Source of the DNA: G963677085 sp963677085
Lineage (GTDB): Bacteria > Planctomycetota > Planctomycetia > Pirellulales > Thermoguttaceae
Direction of reading: 5' to 3'
Assembly (NCBI GenBank): GCA_963677085.2
Contig: CAXXFH010000004.1
Coordinates: 1,674,001 to 1,738,000, forward strand
Length of the DNA stretch: 64,000 bases
Positions 51,222-59,846 of the stretch are shown here, in pieces. The position numbers were made by a program, and so were the translations under genes. Numbering within the stretch: the first letter of the stretch is position 1; each line of letters opens with the position of its first letter. The notes beneath the pieces are model-generated. The model was not told the DNA's origin. It searched no databases and saw nothing but the letters and a program-made list of their open reading frames with translations.

Positions 51222-52118
51222 TCACTGGAACTGCCCTGACTCGACTTCGGTACCCGCCCTGGTAAACGTAGCTTGGTAGACGTCGAAGTCCATGTGATCG
51301 CTGACCCAAACCAGGTGGCCGTCGCACATCGTGGCTTGAACGCCGCCGGGATGATCGCTGTGCGAAGAGCGGCCATTGTCGATCGTGCAGTTTGGCGGCC
51401 TCGGCGAACCATCGTGCTCCGCGGCCGTCACGTAACCTTCCGAAGTATGATGGACGAAGAAGAACGGGTTGGATCCTTTGTCCGACTTAATGTAACTATG
51501 TGGCCCGAAGTGGGCGAATTCGAGGAACATAAACGTGTTACTCGTCCCGTCCCGGATGTGGGCAATGGAGACGGCGCTGTTGAACCACGCGATGCCGTCG
51601 TGGTTCGTGCTTCGCTCAGGACAACATAATTTGACCGTAGCATTGATGCCATAATCCTTCTGCTCATTCTGAGGACGCACGCGATGGGCCGAGGGGCAAA
51701 CGAACGTCGAGGGCATACTCAGCGCCGCATCGCGGTTCACCGGATCGCCCTGCGAGCCGCTCACGTCGGCCAAAAACTCGGCATAGGCCTGTTTGTCGAA
51801 ATGGATCTGGTCGTAAAGTGACTGCTGCTCCATGAACGGCAGCAGAAAGGCCGGCCAACCAAAATGACCAAACGCGATGGGCAGTGACTCCGACTGGGTC
51901 CAAGAAGAATCGCCCATGCTACCGGGGCAAAACACTCCGTAAGTGCTTTCATAGTTGAGCATGGCCAACGACATCTGCCGCAGGTTGTTGGCACATTGGG
52001 CCCGGCGGGCCGCTTCCCGCGCCGACTGCACGGCCGGTAGCAGCAGTCCGATGAGGATGCCGATGATGGCGATTACCACCAATAGTTCGACCAAGGTAAA
52101 ACCGCGTCTGCGCCCCAT
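51222..52118 (-). CDS. DUF1559 prepilin-like protein
   Basis: The 298-residue protein starts MGRRRGFTLVELLVVIAIIG, followed by ILIGLLLPAVQSAREAARRA, and ends with the DUF1559 block SHSDHPGGVQATMCDGHLVW. AGGAGG at 52128-52133 is nine bases before ATG 52118, so this start is preferred over an in-frame ATG at 52127 that touches the ribosome binding site. It is divergent in sequence from the two tandem copies near 28 kb. It belongs to a codirectional series with PEP-CTERM, FecR and ECF genes upstream, so it may be a structural component of the same surface system. Confidence 0.92.
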   Translation of the reverse strand: MGRRRGFTLVELLVVIAIIGILIGLLLPAVQSAREAARRAQCANNLRQMSLAMLNYESTYGVFCPGSMGDSSWTQSESLPIAFGHFGWPAFLLPFMEQQSLYDQIHFDKQAYAEFLADVSGSQGDPVNRDAALSMPSTFVCPSAHRVRPQNEQKDYGINATVKLCCPERSTNHDGIAWFNSAVSIAHIRDGTSNTFMFLEFAHFGPHSYIKSDKGSNPFFFVHHTSEGYVTAAEHDGSPRPPNCTIDNGRSSHSDHPGGVQATMCDGHLVWVSDHMDFDVYQATFTRAGTEVESGQFQ

Positions 52119-52250
52119 TGGTGTCATCCTCCTACAACCATTTTCTTGGGTTCCAAGTTTTGGCCTCTCCTCTTGATCCCCAAGCTCCTCCCCAAATTTG
52201 CTCCCAAGCAAGAGCTTGGCAGCGAGTTTGGTGAACTTCAGCCTCTAGTC

Positions 52251-53066
52251 TTACGACCGTCGCTTGCGCCATGCAGGCAAGGCCAGCAACCCTCCGGCAA
52301 CCAGCAGTGCCCAAGTGGAAGGCTCCGGCACGGCCGTCCACTGGATGTCGTATTTGTCGGCGAGGTAGCCACCTACTTCGTTGAGTTCCGCATCGCTCAA
52401 CACACGATCGTAAACCAACACTTCGGCAATATCGCCCTGCCAAGAGCGTGGCGTGTTTTCGCCAACTTTGAAGTAGTCGGCAAGGCTCGTGGCCGAAAAC
52501 GATTGATCCGCGGTCGAGGTGGCCGCCAGGATGTGGAACGTGTTCAGCCCCACGTCGCCCGTCGCTTCGCCGTTGACATAAATGGAACCCGAGTTGGAGA
52601 AGTCGTCCTGATTGCCTGGGTGTTGCCAGGCGGCACTACTAGTGCGACGAATTCCCCGGTCGGCAAGATCTCGGCCCCAGATGCCATCCAGGTTGTTGTG
52701 TCGCGTCGTCGAGTTGACGATCAACACGGTCTTCGGGCTGGTCGAGGTGGAGAGGACCAACTCGTCGGCGTTCGGCGCAACGCCCGCGCTGTTGTCCGTC
52801 AAGTCGCCGTCGAAGCGGATCACCGGTAGCCCGTTGACGACCCCGTCGACCCAGAGCGGTTGCTTGGACACGGTGCCCTGGCTGAAGTCGTTGCTGTTGG
52901 CCGACTGATCGCCCCAGGCGGAGACCAGATCGGAAGCATCCTTCGTCACCTCGGCGGCGGCGTCGAGGTGATAGAGCAGGCCGCTGGTGACGGGTAACAC
53001 GTCGGCGCATGCCGCTGTAACACCGAACGCCAAGACGACCGTTAGTGCGAGTGAAGCGATTTTCAC
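52251..53066 (-). CDS. PEP-CTERM surface protein with LamG-like domain, paralogue 1
   Basis: The 271-residue protein has a signal peptide (KIASLALTVVLAFGVTAACA), a LamG/concanavalin-like fold (LPVTSGLLYHLDAAAEVTKD, GDIAEVLVYDRVLSDAELNE, VGGYLADKYDIQW) and a C-terminal PEP-CTERM sorting tag (VPEPSTWALLVAGGLLALPA, then WRKRRS). The tag is recognised by an exosortase and removed on export. GTG 53066 is chosen because AAGGAG lies seven bases upstream; upstream in-frame codons to 53090 are not signal-like. It has the same length as its neighbour paralogue, and sequence identity is highest at both ends. Confidence 0.9.
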   Translation of the reverse strand: MKIASLALTVVLAFGVTAACADVLPVTSGLLYHLDAAAEVTKDASDLVSAWGDQSANSNDFSQGTVSKQPLWVDGVVNGLPVIRFDGDLTDNSAGVAPNADELVLSTSTSPKTVLIVNSTTRHNNLDGIWGRDLADRGIRRTSSAAWQHPGNQDDFSNSGSIYVNGEATGDVGLNTFHILAATSTADQSFSATSLADYFKVGENTPRSWQGDIAEVLVYDRVLSDAELNEVGGYLADKYDIQWTAVPEPSTWALLVAGGLLALPAWRKRRS

Positions 53067-53165
53067 GGATAGGCTCCTTGTGTTGGACACCTCAAAATGT
53101 CTTCCACTATCTTTTGATTCTCAAGCCGCGCTCTTCAGTTCCCATGCTCCGCCACGCCCTTAACC

Positions 53166-53981
53166 TTACGACCGCCGCTTGCGCCATGCAGGCAAGGCCA
53201 GCAACCCTCCGGCAACCAGCAGTGCCCACATGGAAGGCTCCGGCACGGCGGTCCACTGGATGTCGTATTTGTCGGCGAGGTAGCCACCTACTTCGTTTAA
53301 TTCCGCATCACTCAACACGCGATCGTAAACCAACACTTCGGCAATATCGCCTTGCCAGGAACGTGGCGGCACGGTCGAGTTGTAAAAATAGTCGCCCAGA
53401 CTCGTGTCGCCAAACGTCGATGCGCTGGGCCCCGTGGCCACGAGAATATGGAACTCGTTCAGCCCGGCAAGGTTAGACTCCTCGCCGTTGACATAGAGGT
53501 CGCCCGAATTGGAAAACGTGTTACTGTTGCCCGGGTGTTGCCACGCGCTGCTGTTATCGCGGCGAATCCCGATATCGGCGTTCTCATCGCCCCAGATACC
53601 GGCCAGGCCGTTACTCCCTTTGGTGGAGTTGACGATCAACACCGTCTTCGGACTGGTCGAAGTGGAAAGCACCAATTCGTCGGCGTTCGGCGCAACGCCA
53701 GCGGCCGCGTCGGTCATGTCGCCGTCGAAACGAATCACCGGCAAGCTGTTGACGACCCCGTCAACCCAAAGCGGTTGCTTGGACGCAGTGCCCTGGCTGA
53801 AATCGTTGTTGCTGGCCGACTGGTCGCCCCAGGCGGAGACCAAATCGGAAGCGTCCTTCGTCACCTCGGCGGCGGCGTCGAGATGGTAGAGCAAACCGCT
53901 GGTGACGGGCAACACGTCGGCCCGTGCCGTCGCGGTACCGAAACACATGATAACCGCCAGTGCGAATACAGGTACTTTCAC
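53166..53981 (-). CDS. PEP-CTERM surface protein with LamG-like domain, paralogue 2
   Basis: The 271-residue copy of the preceding gene starts at GTG 53981 with GGGAG eight bases upstream, a signal peptide (VFALAVIMCFGTATARA), the same LamG-like fold and the sorting tag VPEPSMWALLVAGGLLALPA. Most differences lie in the middle (around KGSNGLAGIWGDENADIGIR), the part expected to face the ligand. Tandem duplication with diversification is inferred. Confidence 0.9.
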   Translation of the reverse strand: MKVPVFALAVIMCFGTATARADVLPVTSGLLYHLDAAAEVTKDASDLVSAWGDQSASNNDFSQGTASKQPLWVDGVVNSLPVIRFDGDMTDAAAGVAPNADELVLSTSTSPKTVLIVNSTKGSNGLAGIWGDENADIGIRRDNSSAWQHPGNSNTFSNSGDLYVNGEESNLAGLNEFHILVATGPSASTFGDTSLGDYFYNSTVPPRSWQGDIAEVLVYDRVLSDAELNEVGGYLADKYDIQWTAVPEPSMWALLVAGGLLALPAWRKRRS

Positions 53982-54053
53982 GAATTATTCTCCCAATATC
54001 GAATTTCCTCGGTTCCCAAACTCCGGTTTGGGAACGAGATTAGGTTCGCGAGT

Positions 54054-54920
54054 TCACTTGCCCTCGGCCCAATGGCGACGGAAGCCGGCCAGGGTCAACG
54101 CTCCGATCAACAACAGCACCACGGTCGACGGCTCGGGCACGATCCCCAACACGGCCTGGCCCGCGGCGATTTGCTCTGGGGTGGCGCTAACGGCGGCCGA
54201 CCCCCAGCGATCGGCCAGGATGCTCGAAACGCCGGCGATTTCGTCGGCGGTCAACGTCTGGCTGAATACGTAGATCTCGGCTACGTCACCATCCCAATAG
54301 CGGTTTGCAGCACCGGCCGTGTCGGAAGCAGCCCGTCCAATGGTAAAATTACCGAAACTTGCCGACGAAGCGGCGTTAGAAAGCGCGACGTGGGATTCGC
54401 CCGCCACGAAAGCCCCAGAGCCGACGCCGTTGACGTAGACATTGGCCAACGGATCCACCGGATTGCCCACAGTGATCCCGTGGCGATAAAACTCGTTCTG
54501 GTCGGCGGCGCCGTTTCCTTCCGAACGGTAGTAGTTGGTCGTCTCGTTACGGCGAATATTCAGACCGTCGTTGCCGTTGGAAATCAGCGTAGCTAGACTC
54601 CTGCTACCTTCGAAGATCGTCACGGCAACCACGCTGCTTGCCCCATTGACCGCCGCTCCGTCGAGGTAGTCGCCGGTTCCGTCGATCATTCCGTCGAAAT
54701 CGACCGACGCCATGCCATTGAGCCCCGTTTCCCGATAAATGGGCTGGCGATTAACGTCGGCCTGGCTGAGCGATCCCCAAGTACTCACGGCGTCACCGTC
54801 GTTGAGCGTCGCGCTGAGGTCGCGGGCGTCGAGATGCAACAGGATCTCCGCCGACGCGGGCGCTGCCAACAGCAATGAACCAATTAACGTCAGTAAGGTG
54901 TAACGAACCGTGCCCGACAT
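54054..54920 (-). CDS. PEP-CTERM surface protein with LamG-like domain, paralogue 3
   Basis: The 288-residue protein has a signal (YTLLTLIGSLLLAAPASA), a LamG-like region (ILLHLDARDLSATLNDGDAV, YWDGDVAEIYVFSQTLTADE) and a PEP-CTERM end (VPEPSTVVLLLIGALTLAGF, then RRHWAEGK). It is only distantly similar to the tandem pair. ATG 54920 has AGGAG seven bases upstream; the longer frame to 55043 begins inside a dispersed repeat. First of the three LamG-like genes after the FecR gene. Confidence 0.9.
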   Translation of the reverse strand: MSGTVRYTLLTLIGSLLLAAPASAEILLHLDARDLSATLNDGDAVSTWGSLSQADVNRQPIYRETGLNGMASVDFDGMIDGTGDYLDGAAVNGASSVVAVTIFEGSRSLATLISNGNDGLNIRRNETTNYYRSEGNGAADQNEFYRHGITVGNPVDPLANVYVNGVGSGAFVAGESHVALSNAASSASFGNFTIGRAASDTAGAANRYWDGDVAEIYVFSQTLTADEIAGVSSILADRWGSAAVSATPEQIAAGQAVLGIVPEPSTVVLLLIGALTLAGFRRHWAEGK

Positions 54921-54968
54921 TATGAATCTCCTAAAGACAGTGTTATGGATTGTATGGAGCTTTTCCTG

Positions 54969-55102
54969 GTTCCCAAGCTCCTGCTTGGGAACCCACTTCC
55001 GCGAAGCTCTGCTTCGCTGCGCTGCAAGCAGAATGTCTATCACACTACCTCAGAAGCAGAGCTTCCGTAAAATGCGCTCCCAAGCTGGCGCTTGGAAACG
55101 AG
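54969..55102. repeat. Composite palindromic element, copy B (about 135 bp)
   Basis: It has the same block order as 41233-41383: GGTTCCCAAGCTCCTGCTTG, GCGAAGCTCTGCTTCGC, CAGAAGCAGAGCTTC and CAAGCTGGCGCTTGGAAACG. It lies between the third PEP-CTERM gene and the FecR gene. A shorter relative (GGTTCCCAAACTCCGGTTTG) is at about 54011-54034. Confidence 0.7.
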
Positions 55103-55133
55103 TTAACCAAAGAATCAGCGAGCCAGAAAACCA

Positions 55134-56702
55134 TTACTTCTTTTCCGATTTTTCCAACACATTCACATCAAACAGCTCGATCTCCGCGATCTGAATTCCG
55201 TCGGGGCCGAACTCTTCTGTCGACAACGACACACCTGTGCCGGCCGCCGTACAGAAATCGAACCGATAATAGGCATAGGCGGTCTCGTTGTTTGGCACAG
55301 TAAACGCCCGGGTTTCAAACCGTTTCCAGGGCGACTCGCCATCGCTGGTGGTGGCATAACGCTGGACCATGTAGCCGTACAGCCGGGTAAACTTCTTTCC
55401 GTCCTGGGAACCGCTCAGCCACCAGCAGTACGGATCCCGCGCGGGCCGGTCGTTGGCCGATGTGACCGTGAAGCTTCGCACGACATGGGCCTTCCCGTCG
55501 GCGAACCCGAAGATGAGAAAATTTCCCCGTGAGTCGTTATTGGCGAACCACTTCGTGTTGACGTCATTGTCGAACACCTGGGGATAGCCTTCACGGGGAT
55601 TCCCGTCGCCCCCGCCGGTAACGGTGCAATTGGGATGGCCCGCCTCGAGCGGATCGGTCAAGTCGGAGCCGACCAACCCCGGCAAAATGGGTTGCGGTAT
55701 GCTATCCGGGTCGGGAAGATCCGCGGGCGCCGAGCTTGTGGGGACGACGAGCGTCGGGCGCCGAAATTCGTGTCGCCGGGCAGCATAAAACTCGTTAGGT
55801 GCCTCACCCGGCCGAAACAAAGCAGCTTCGCCCTCCTGCAACAGGTAGGCGTGACCGTCGGGAGCCGAAGCCAATACGTCGGCATTCCCGTTCGTCGTCG
55901 TGGCTTCGACCAGTCCGGAGAAAACGTGTACTTCAGTAATGCCGTCCGGCGCAACGATCAGCCCGAACTCGGTACCCAAGTCGACCACCGTGGTAACGGG
56001 AGTAGCGACCGAAAAACCTCGCGCCTGGTGCGACACCCGGGCAGTCAAACGTCCCTCGCGCAGGAAGCCCTCTTTCTGCGACGTGGTAACGAACGTTGCC
56101 GGCCCCTCGATTACAACATGGGCGCCGCTGAGAAATTCGATTTCGACGATACCCTGCTGAATCTCAAGTTTTTCGCCTTCTCCCAACTCCGGCCCCGGAG
56201 GCGTGTCACCGTTTAGCCAAGTGGCGTCGGCATGGGCAACAATACGCGCGGCCGGCTTGACGATCACCGCGATTGCGTTGTCGTGCCTCGGTACCGACGG
56301 CGACTGAAACGCCAAAAGCCCCATCATCCCAAGCCAGACGAGAGCCGTTCCGGTGAAAACTGCCAGGGCGAAACCGAGTGCACGACCAGACATAATCGAA
56401 GACCAGCCAACAGTGACACTGAACCGCGAGCGCCGCAAGACCCTGGCAGAGCTTCCCCAACGGGCATCCTCTGTCGAGATGTCGATCTGCCTCAATGCCG
56501 AGGCCGTGGCCAGCTTGACGCGCTCGTTGATCATCAACTGGCTTTCCAGCAGACACATCTGTACATACACACGAAGCGCAGCCGGCTTGCTCTCGAGCAG
56601 AGCTTCGACCTCGGCAATCACTTCCTGCGTGGCATCCGGCGCAAGGGCTTTGCCCAGCAACCGGAGCGTCGCAGGATCGATCTTGTCAACGTCGTTCACC
56701 AC
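55134..56702 (-). CDS. FecR-domain protein with C-terminal discoidin-like domain
   Basis: The 522-residue protein resembles planctomycete FecR-type partners of ECF sigma factors. It has a short cytoplasmic helical region, one membrane helix (ALGFALAVFTGTALVWLGMM), a FecR domain (ATFVTTSQKEGFLREGRLTA, FSVATPVTTVVDLGTEFGLI, EVHVFSGLVEATT) and a C-terminal galactose-binding/discoidin-like domain (QVFDNDVNTKWFANNDSRGN, SFTVTSANDRPARDPYCWWL). The sensor half faces outward and could bind a carbohydrate, passing the signal to the sigma factor encoded 125 bases upstream. The order sigma, FecR, surface proteins is strongly conserved in planctomycetes (general knowledge). Confidence 0.88.
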   Translation of the reverse strand: MVNDVDKIDPATLRLLGKALAPDATQEVIAEVEALLESKPAALRVYVQMCLLESQLMINERVKLATASALRQIDISTEDARWGSSARVLRRSRFSVTVGWSSIMSGRALGFALAVFTGTALVWLGMMGLLAFQSPSVPRHDNAIAVIVKPAARIVAHADATWLNGDTPPGPELGEGEKLEIQQGIVEIEFLSGAHVVIEGPATFVTTSQKEGFLREGRLTARVSHQARGFSVATPVTTVVDLGTEFGLIVAPDGITEVHVFSGLVEATTTNGNADVLASAPDGHAYLLQEGEAALFRPGEAPNEFYAARRHEFRRPTLVVPTSSAPADLPDPDSIPQPILPGLVGSDLTDPLEAGHPNCTVTGGGDGNPREGYPQVFDNDVNTKWFANNDSRGNFLIFGFADGKAHVVRSFTVTSANDRPARDPYCWWLSGSQDGKKFTRLYGYMVQRYATTSDGESPWKRFETRAFTVPNNETAYAYYRFDFCTAAGTGVSLSTEEFGPDGIQIAEIELFDVNVLEKSEKK

Positions 56703-56827
56703 TGCGCCTCGTTCGTACCGTAAAACTTGTTCGTTCTCGTGTAACTCATCCGCAGATCAACGGAGGTGAATTGCCACCTCGGGCCGGCAATACCCGTCCG
56801 ATTGGCGGCCCTGCCGCTTTGTGAATC

Positions 56828-57352
56828 TCAAAAGGCCTCGTTCAATGCGATGTTGACGCATCGCAGAAGTCGCTCCCGCAGCTTCCGCAATGTTCCGTAC
56901 AGGCCGCGAGTGGAACGCCCGAGTTCGTCGGCTACCGCCGCCACCGAATGTTGCCCTCCGTAGCAGTCCCGGACCAACTGCCGATCCTTCGGGGGAAGCT
57001 TATCGATACACCCCTCCAGGGCCGCTTGGCGTGCTTCCACCTCGTCGCTGGGGATATCGGCGATCGCCGATGCCAACTGATCTTCCATCGCCTGGGAAAA
57101 GCGTGCCCTGTAGCGATGTTGTCGCTTCAGGTAGTCTTTCACCGTCAGCCGAGCGACTCCGCAAGCCCACGTGGCAAAACTCGATCGCCCTTCGAATTCG
57201 TCGAACTTCCTCCATAGCGTGACGCAAGTCTGCTGGTAGACCTCCTGCGTGTCTTCCCAGTTGCGCAGCAAAGCGAAGATGTAGGCCGTCAAGCGATACT
57301 GCACCTCCTGCAACTGCTCGGCAAACTCTTCCTGGCGGACAATTTCGGTCAT
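56828..57352 (-). CDS. ECF sigma-70 factor (planctomycete/verrucomicrobial type)
   Basis: The 174-residue sigma factor has region 2 (YIFALLRNWEDTQEVYQQTC, WRKFDEFEGRSSFATWACGV) and region 4 (LEGCIDKLPPKDRQLVRDCY, HSVAAVADELGRSTRGLYGT, LRKLRERLL), as in the Rhodopirellula/Verrucomicrobium ECF group. It presumably directs RNA polymerase to the downstream FecR and surface-protein genes, or to other targets. ATG 57352 is preferred over an in-frame start at 57406 whose extra 18 residues are not sigma-like. It is the first gene of the series down to 50764. Confidence 0.92.
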   Translation of the reverse strand: MTEIVRQEEFAEQLQEVQYRLTAYIFALLRNWEDTQEVYQQTCVTLWRKFDEFEGRSSFATWACGVARLTVKDYLKRQHRYRARFSQAMEDQLASAIADIPSDEVEARQAALEGCIDKLPPKDRQLVRDCYGGQHSVAAVADELGRSTRGLYGTLRKLRERLLRCVNIALNEAF

Positions 57353-57835
57353 GACTTCGACAACACGCAAGAAAAGGAAAACGGGGGGGATTCTTTGATA
57401 ATACATAGAACCCCACAGTAGTTAGTGGACGCAGGTCGTGCATATTCAGGCGAAAAATCGAAAAACGCGCCGAATTCGCCAGTTTTGTGGAACGGGCCGT
57501 CGACAAAGGTCGCCGCCCTACCCACTGAGCCGCCACCTTTGGATTACACAGCACCACCAACAACCCGTGAGGAAAAAACGGCCGGGAGCTACCCAAATTT
57601 GCGTTGCCGGCTCCGCTCGATTAAGCTGACCAGAAGAATGTGAATGCGTTATCTCGAATTATTAACATCAGCGTTAGTTACGTCTTTCCCCCAAGGATTA
57701 GCTACCAACGGAAACGCGTTCCCGCTGGCAGCGGCGGCACCGCCTGGTTGGCGGCCCAACCACCAGCCCGAAGGTCTTTTCACGATGAATATCGAGACGT
57801 TTCATAGCCCAACCCCTAACCCGAGTGAACGACCG
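57353..57835. other. Intergenic region between divergent sigma factor and oxidoreductase genes
   Basis: About 480 bases lie between the divergent genes. No repeat of the families above is seen, and open frames in it are short. It should contain the promoters of both genes, but I cannot point to a specific ECF or sigma-70 site. Confidence 0.35.
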
Positions 57836-59143
57836 ATGCAGAAGAACATGAACCTCAAACGGCGTGATTTCCTTCAGATTACTGGCGCAAGCGCCGGCCT
57901 GCTGGCGACCGGCGTGTGGAGTGAATTGGCCGCCCAGGAATCGGCCTCGCCCAACGCCAAACTCAACATCGCCTGTATCGGCACCGCCAATCGCGCGGCA
58001 GCCAACGTCAACGGTGTTAAAGGCGAAATCATCGTTGCGATTTGCGATGTCGACAAAAACTACCTCGATCGGGCAGCCCAACAGTTTCCCGAAGCGCGAA
58101 CCTACGTCGACTACCGCGAGATGCTCGACAAGGAGGCCGATAAGATCGACGCCGTCGTCGTCGGTACGCCCGACCACCATCATTCGCCGGCCACCATTCG
58201 GGCGATTCGCGCCGGCAAGCACGTCTACTGCGAGAAGCCGCTGACCCACACGGTCGAAGAATCGCGAATCATCGCCGAAGCGGCCAAAAAGCACGGTGTG
58301 GCCACGCAACTGGGAACCCAAATCCACGCCGAAAACAACTACCGCCGCGTGGTCGAGATCGTCCAGTCGGGCGCGATTGGCGAGATCGGCGAGGTTCACG
58401 TTTGGGTAGGCAAAGGCTGGGGCGGCGGCGATCGGCCCGAAGGCAGCCAAGAACCGCCGGAAACGCTTAACTGGGATCTTTGGCTGGGACCGGCGCCGAA
58501 GCGTCCGTTCTGGCCGGGGCGTTACCACCCGGCCCAATGGCGCCGCTGGTGGGACTTCGGCCAAGGCACGCTCGGCGACATGGCCTGTCACTACATGGAC
58601 CTACCGTTCTGGGCGCTTCAGCTACGGCATCCGACCAGCTGCGAAGCTGAAGGCCCCGAGGTCCACCCGGAAACGTGCCCCATGGGCCTGATCGTTCGCT
58701 ACGAGTTCCCCGCCCGCGAAGGCATGCCGCCGGTGAAGCTCACCTGGTACGACGGTAATCTCACGCCGCGTGAAGTGGCCGGCGAACGCGTGCCGGGCAG
58801 CGGCGTGATGTTCGTCGGCAGCGAAGGCAAGATGTACGCCAACTACGGCAGCTACCGACTCTTCCCCAAAGAGAAATTCGCCAACTTCGAGCCGCCGGCA
58901 CAGACCATCCCCGCGTCGATCGGCCACCACGCGGAATGGATCAAAGCCTGTAAAGACGGCTCGCCGACGACCTGCAACTTCGACTACTCCGGTGCATTGA
59001 CCGAAGCCGTCCTATTAGGCAACGTGGCGTATCGCGTCGGTCAGAAGCTCGACTGGGACGCCAAAACGCTCAAGGCGACCAACTGCCCCGAGGCCGACAA
59101 GCTGATCAGCAAAGTCTATCGCCCCGGCTGGGAAGTAGCGTAA
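57836..59143 (+). CDS. Tat-exported Gfo/Idh/MocA family oxidoreductase
   Basis: The 435-residue protein begins with a twin-arginine signal (NLKRRDFLQITGASAGLLAT), followed by the NAD-binding Rossmann part (LNIACIGTANRAAANVNGVK, IIVAICDVDKNYLDRAAQQF) and the EKP motif HVYCEKPLTHTVEESRI, typical of Gfo/Idh/MocA dehydrogenases acting on sugars. The C-terminal part (LWLGPAPKRPFWPGRYHPAQ, WDFGQGTLGDMACHYMDLPF) matches the many secreted planctomycete members. The start is uncertain: 57785, 57836 and 57848 are all in frame, and 57836 gives a normal Tat signal. Its periplasmic sugar substrate is unknown. Confidence 0.88.
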   Translation: MQKNMNLKRRDFLQITGASAGLLATGVWSELAAQESASPNAKLNIACIGTANRAAANVNGVKGEIIVAICDVDKNYLDRAAQQFPEARTYVDYREMLDKEADKIDAVVVGTPDHHHSPATIRAIRAGKHVYCEKPLTHTVEESRIIAEAAKKHGVATQLGTQIHAENNYRRVVEIVQSGAIGEIGEVHVWVGKGWGGGDRPEGSQEPPETLNWDLWLGPAPKRPFWPGRYHPAQWRRWWDFGQGTLGDMACHYMDLPFWALQLRHPTSCEAEGPEVHPETCPMGLIVRYEFPAREGMPPVKLTWYDGNLTPREVAGERVPGSGVMFVGSEGKMYANYGSYRLFPKEKFANFEPPAQTIPASIGHHAEWIKACKDGSPTTCNFDYSGALTEAVLLGNVAYRVGQKLDWDAKTLKATNCPEADKLISKVYRPGWEVA

Positions 59144-59154
59144 CTTTCATTCGA

Positions 59155-59205
59155 CCTCGTTCCCACGCTTTGCGTGGGAACGCACGGTCGGACGCTTCGC
59201 GTCCG
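59155..59205. repeat. REP unit left of the RAYT pseudogene
   Basis: A two-hairpin unit, CGTTCCCACGC..GCGTGGGAACG then CGGACGC..GCGTCCG. The inverted counterpart is at 59784-59832, on the other side of the transposase remnant. Confidence 0.8.
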
Positions 59206-59220
59206 TTTTCCACAAGTTGG

Positions 59221-59754
59221 TTACCACTCCGTACAAACGGGAAACACCCCGTCTTGTCCCGCATAATTCCGAGCACTGGAATGCCGCCAGTGCAACGGGT
59301 CATCAACGTAGCTACGGGCAACCGGGTTATCGTGGATGTATTCGATCTTCTGCCACATCATCTCATCGCCCTGAATCTGCTGGGGATGACTACCCTCCTG
59401 CCAAACCGGATAGGTTCGGTCAGTCTTGTGCCCAGCTTTTTCCCATTTGAATTGTCGAAGCAGCGTTTTCACGCCGCGATGTTCAAGGCAGTCGATAATT
59501 CGTCTCGCAGTATAGGACTTGAAGATGCCTATGTCTCTAGAAAGCTGCAAACCGACGGCGATCAAGTGAAGATGGTTTTCGAGGATGACATAGGCGAAAA
59601 TCTGCAACCGATCGTGCTGTCGAAACCAACTCCAAGAGTCATAGACAATCTGAAACATCTCCGGTTACGTAAATAGGGGTAGCCAACCGGCCACCGTACA
59701 TGTCATGAAATGCGGGTGATTCTCCTCATAAACACGATAGCAGCTGCGTGTCAT
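59221..59754 (-). pseudogene. REP-associated tyrosine transposase (RAYT), inactivated by in-frame stop
   Basis: Read from ATG 59754 the frame starts TRSCYRVYEENHPHFMTCTV and meets TAA at 59665-59667, then continues in the same register through VILENHLHLIAVG (the HXH of Y1 transposases), FKSYTARRIIDCLEHRG, MMWQKIEYIHDNPVARSYVD and WRHSSARNYA, ending at 59221. The part after the stop alone lacks the family's N-terminus. RAYTs are IS200/IS605-like single-strand transposases that move REP palindromes. This copy is flanked on both sides by inverted REP units, the expected arrangement, but the stop codon should make it inactive unless read through. Confidence 0.85.
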
Positions 59755-59783
59755 TGCTGCCTCCACGTGTGTGTTATCGGTAT

Positions 59784-59832
59784 GACGCAAAGCGTCCGAT
59801 GGTGCGTACCCACGCAAAGCGTGGGTACGAGA
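59784..59832. repeat. REP unit right of the RAYT pseudogene
   Basis: GACGC..GCGTC then GTACCCACGC..GCGTGGGTAC. Compared with the left unit, GTTCCC/GGGAAC became GTACCC/GGGTAC, changed on both sides of the stem, so the hairpin is kept. Confidence 0.8.
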
Positions 59833-59846
59833 GGCGACTGCGTACC

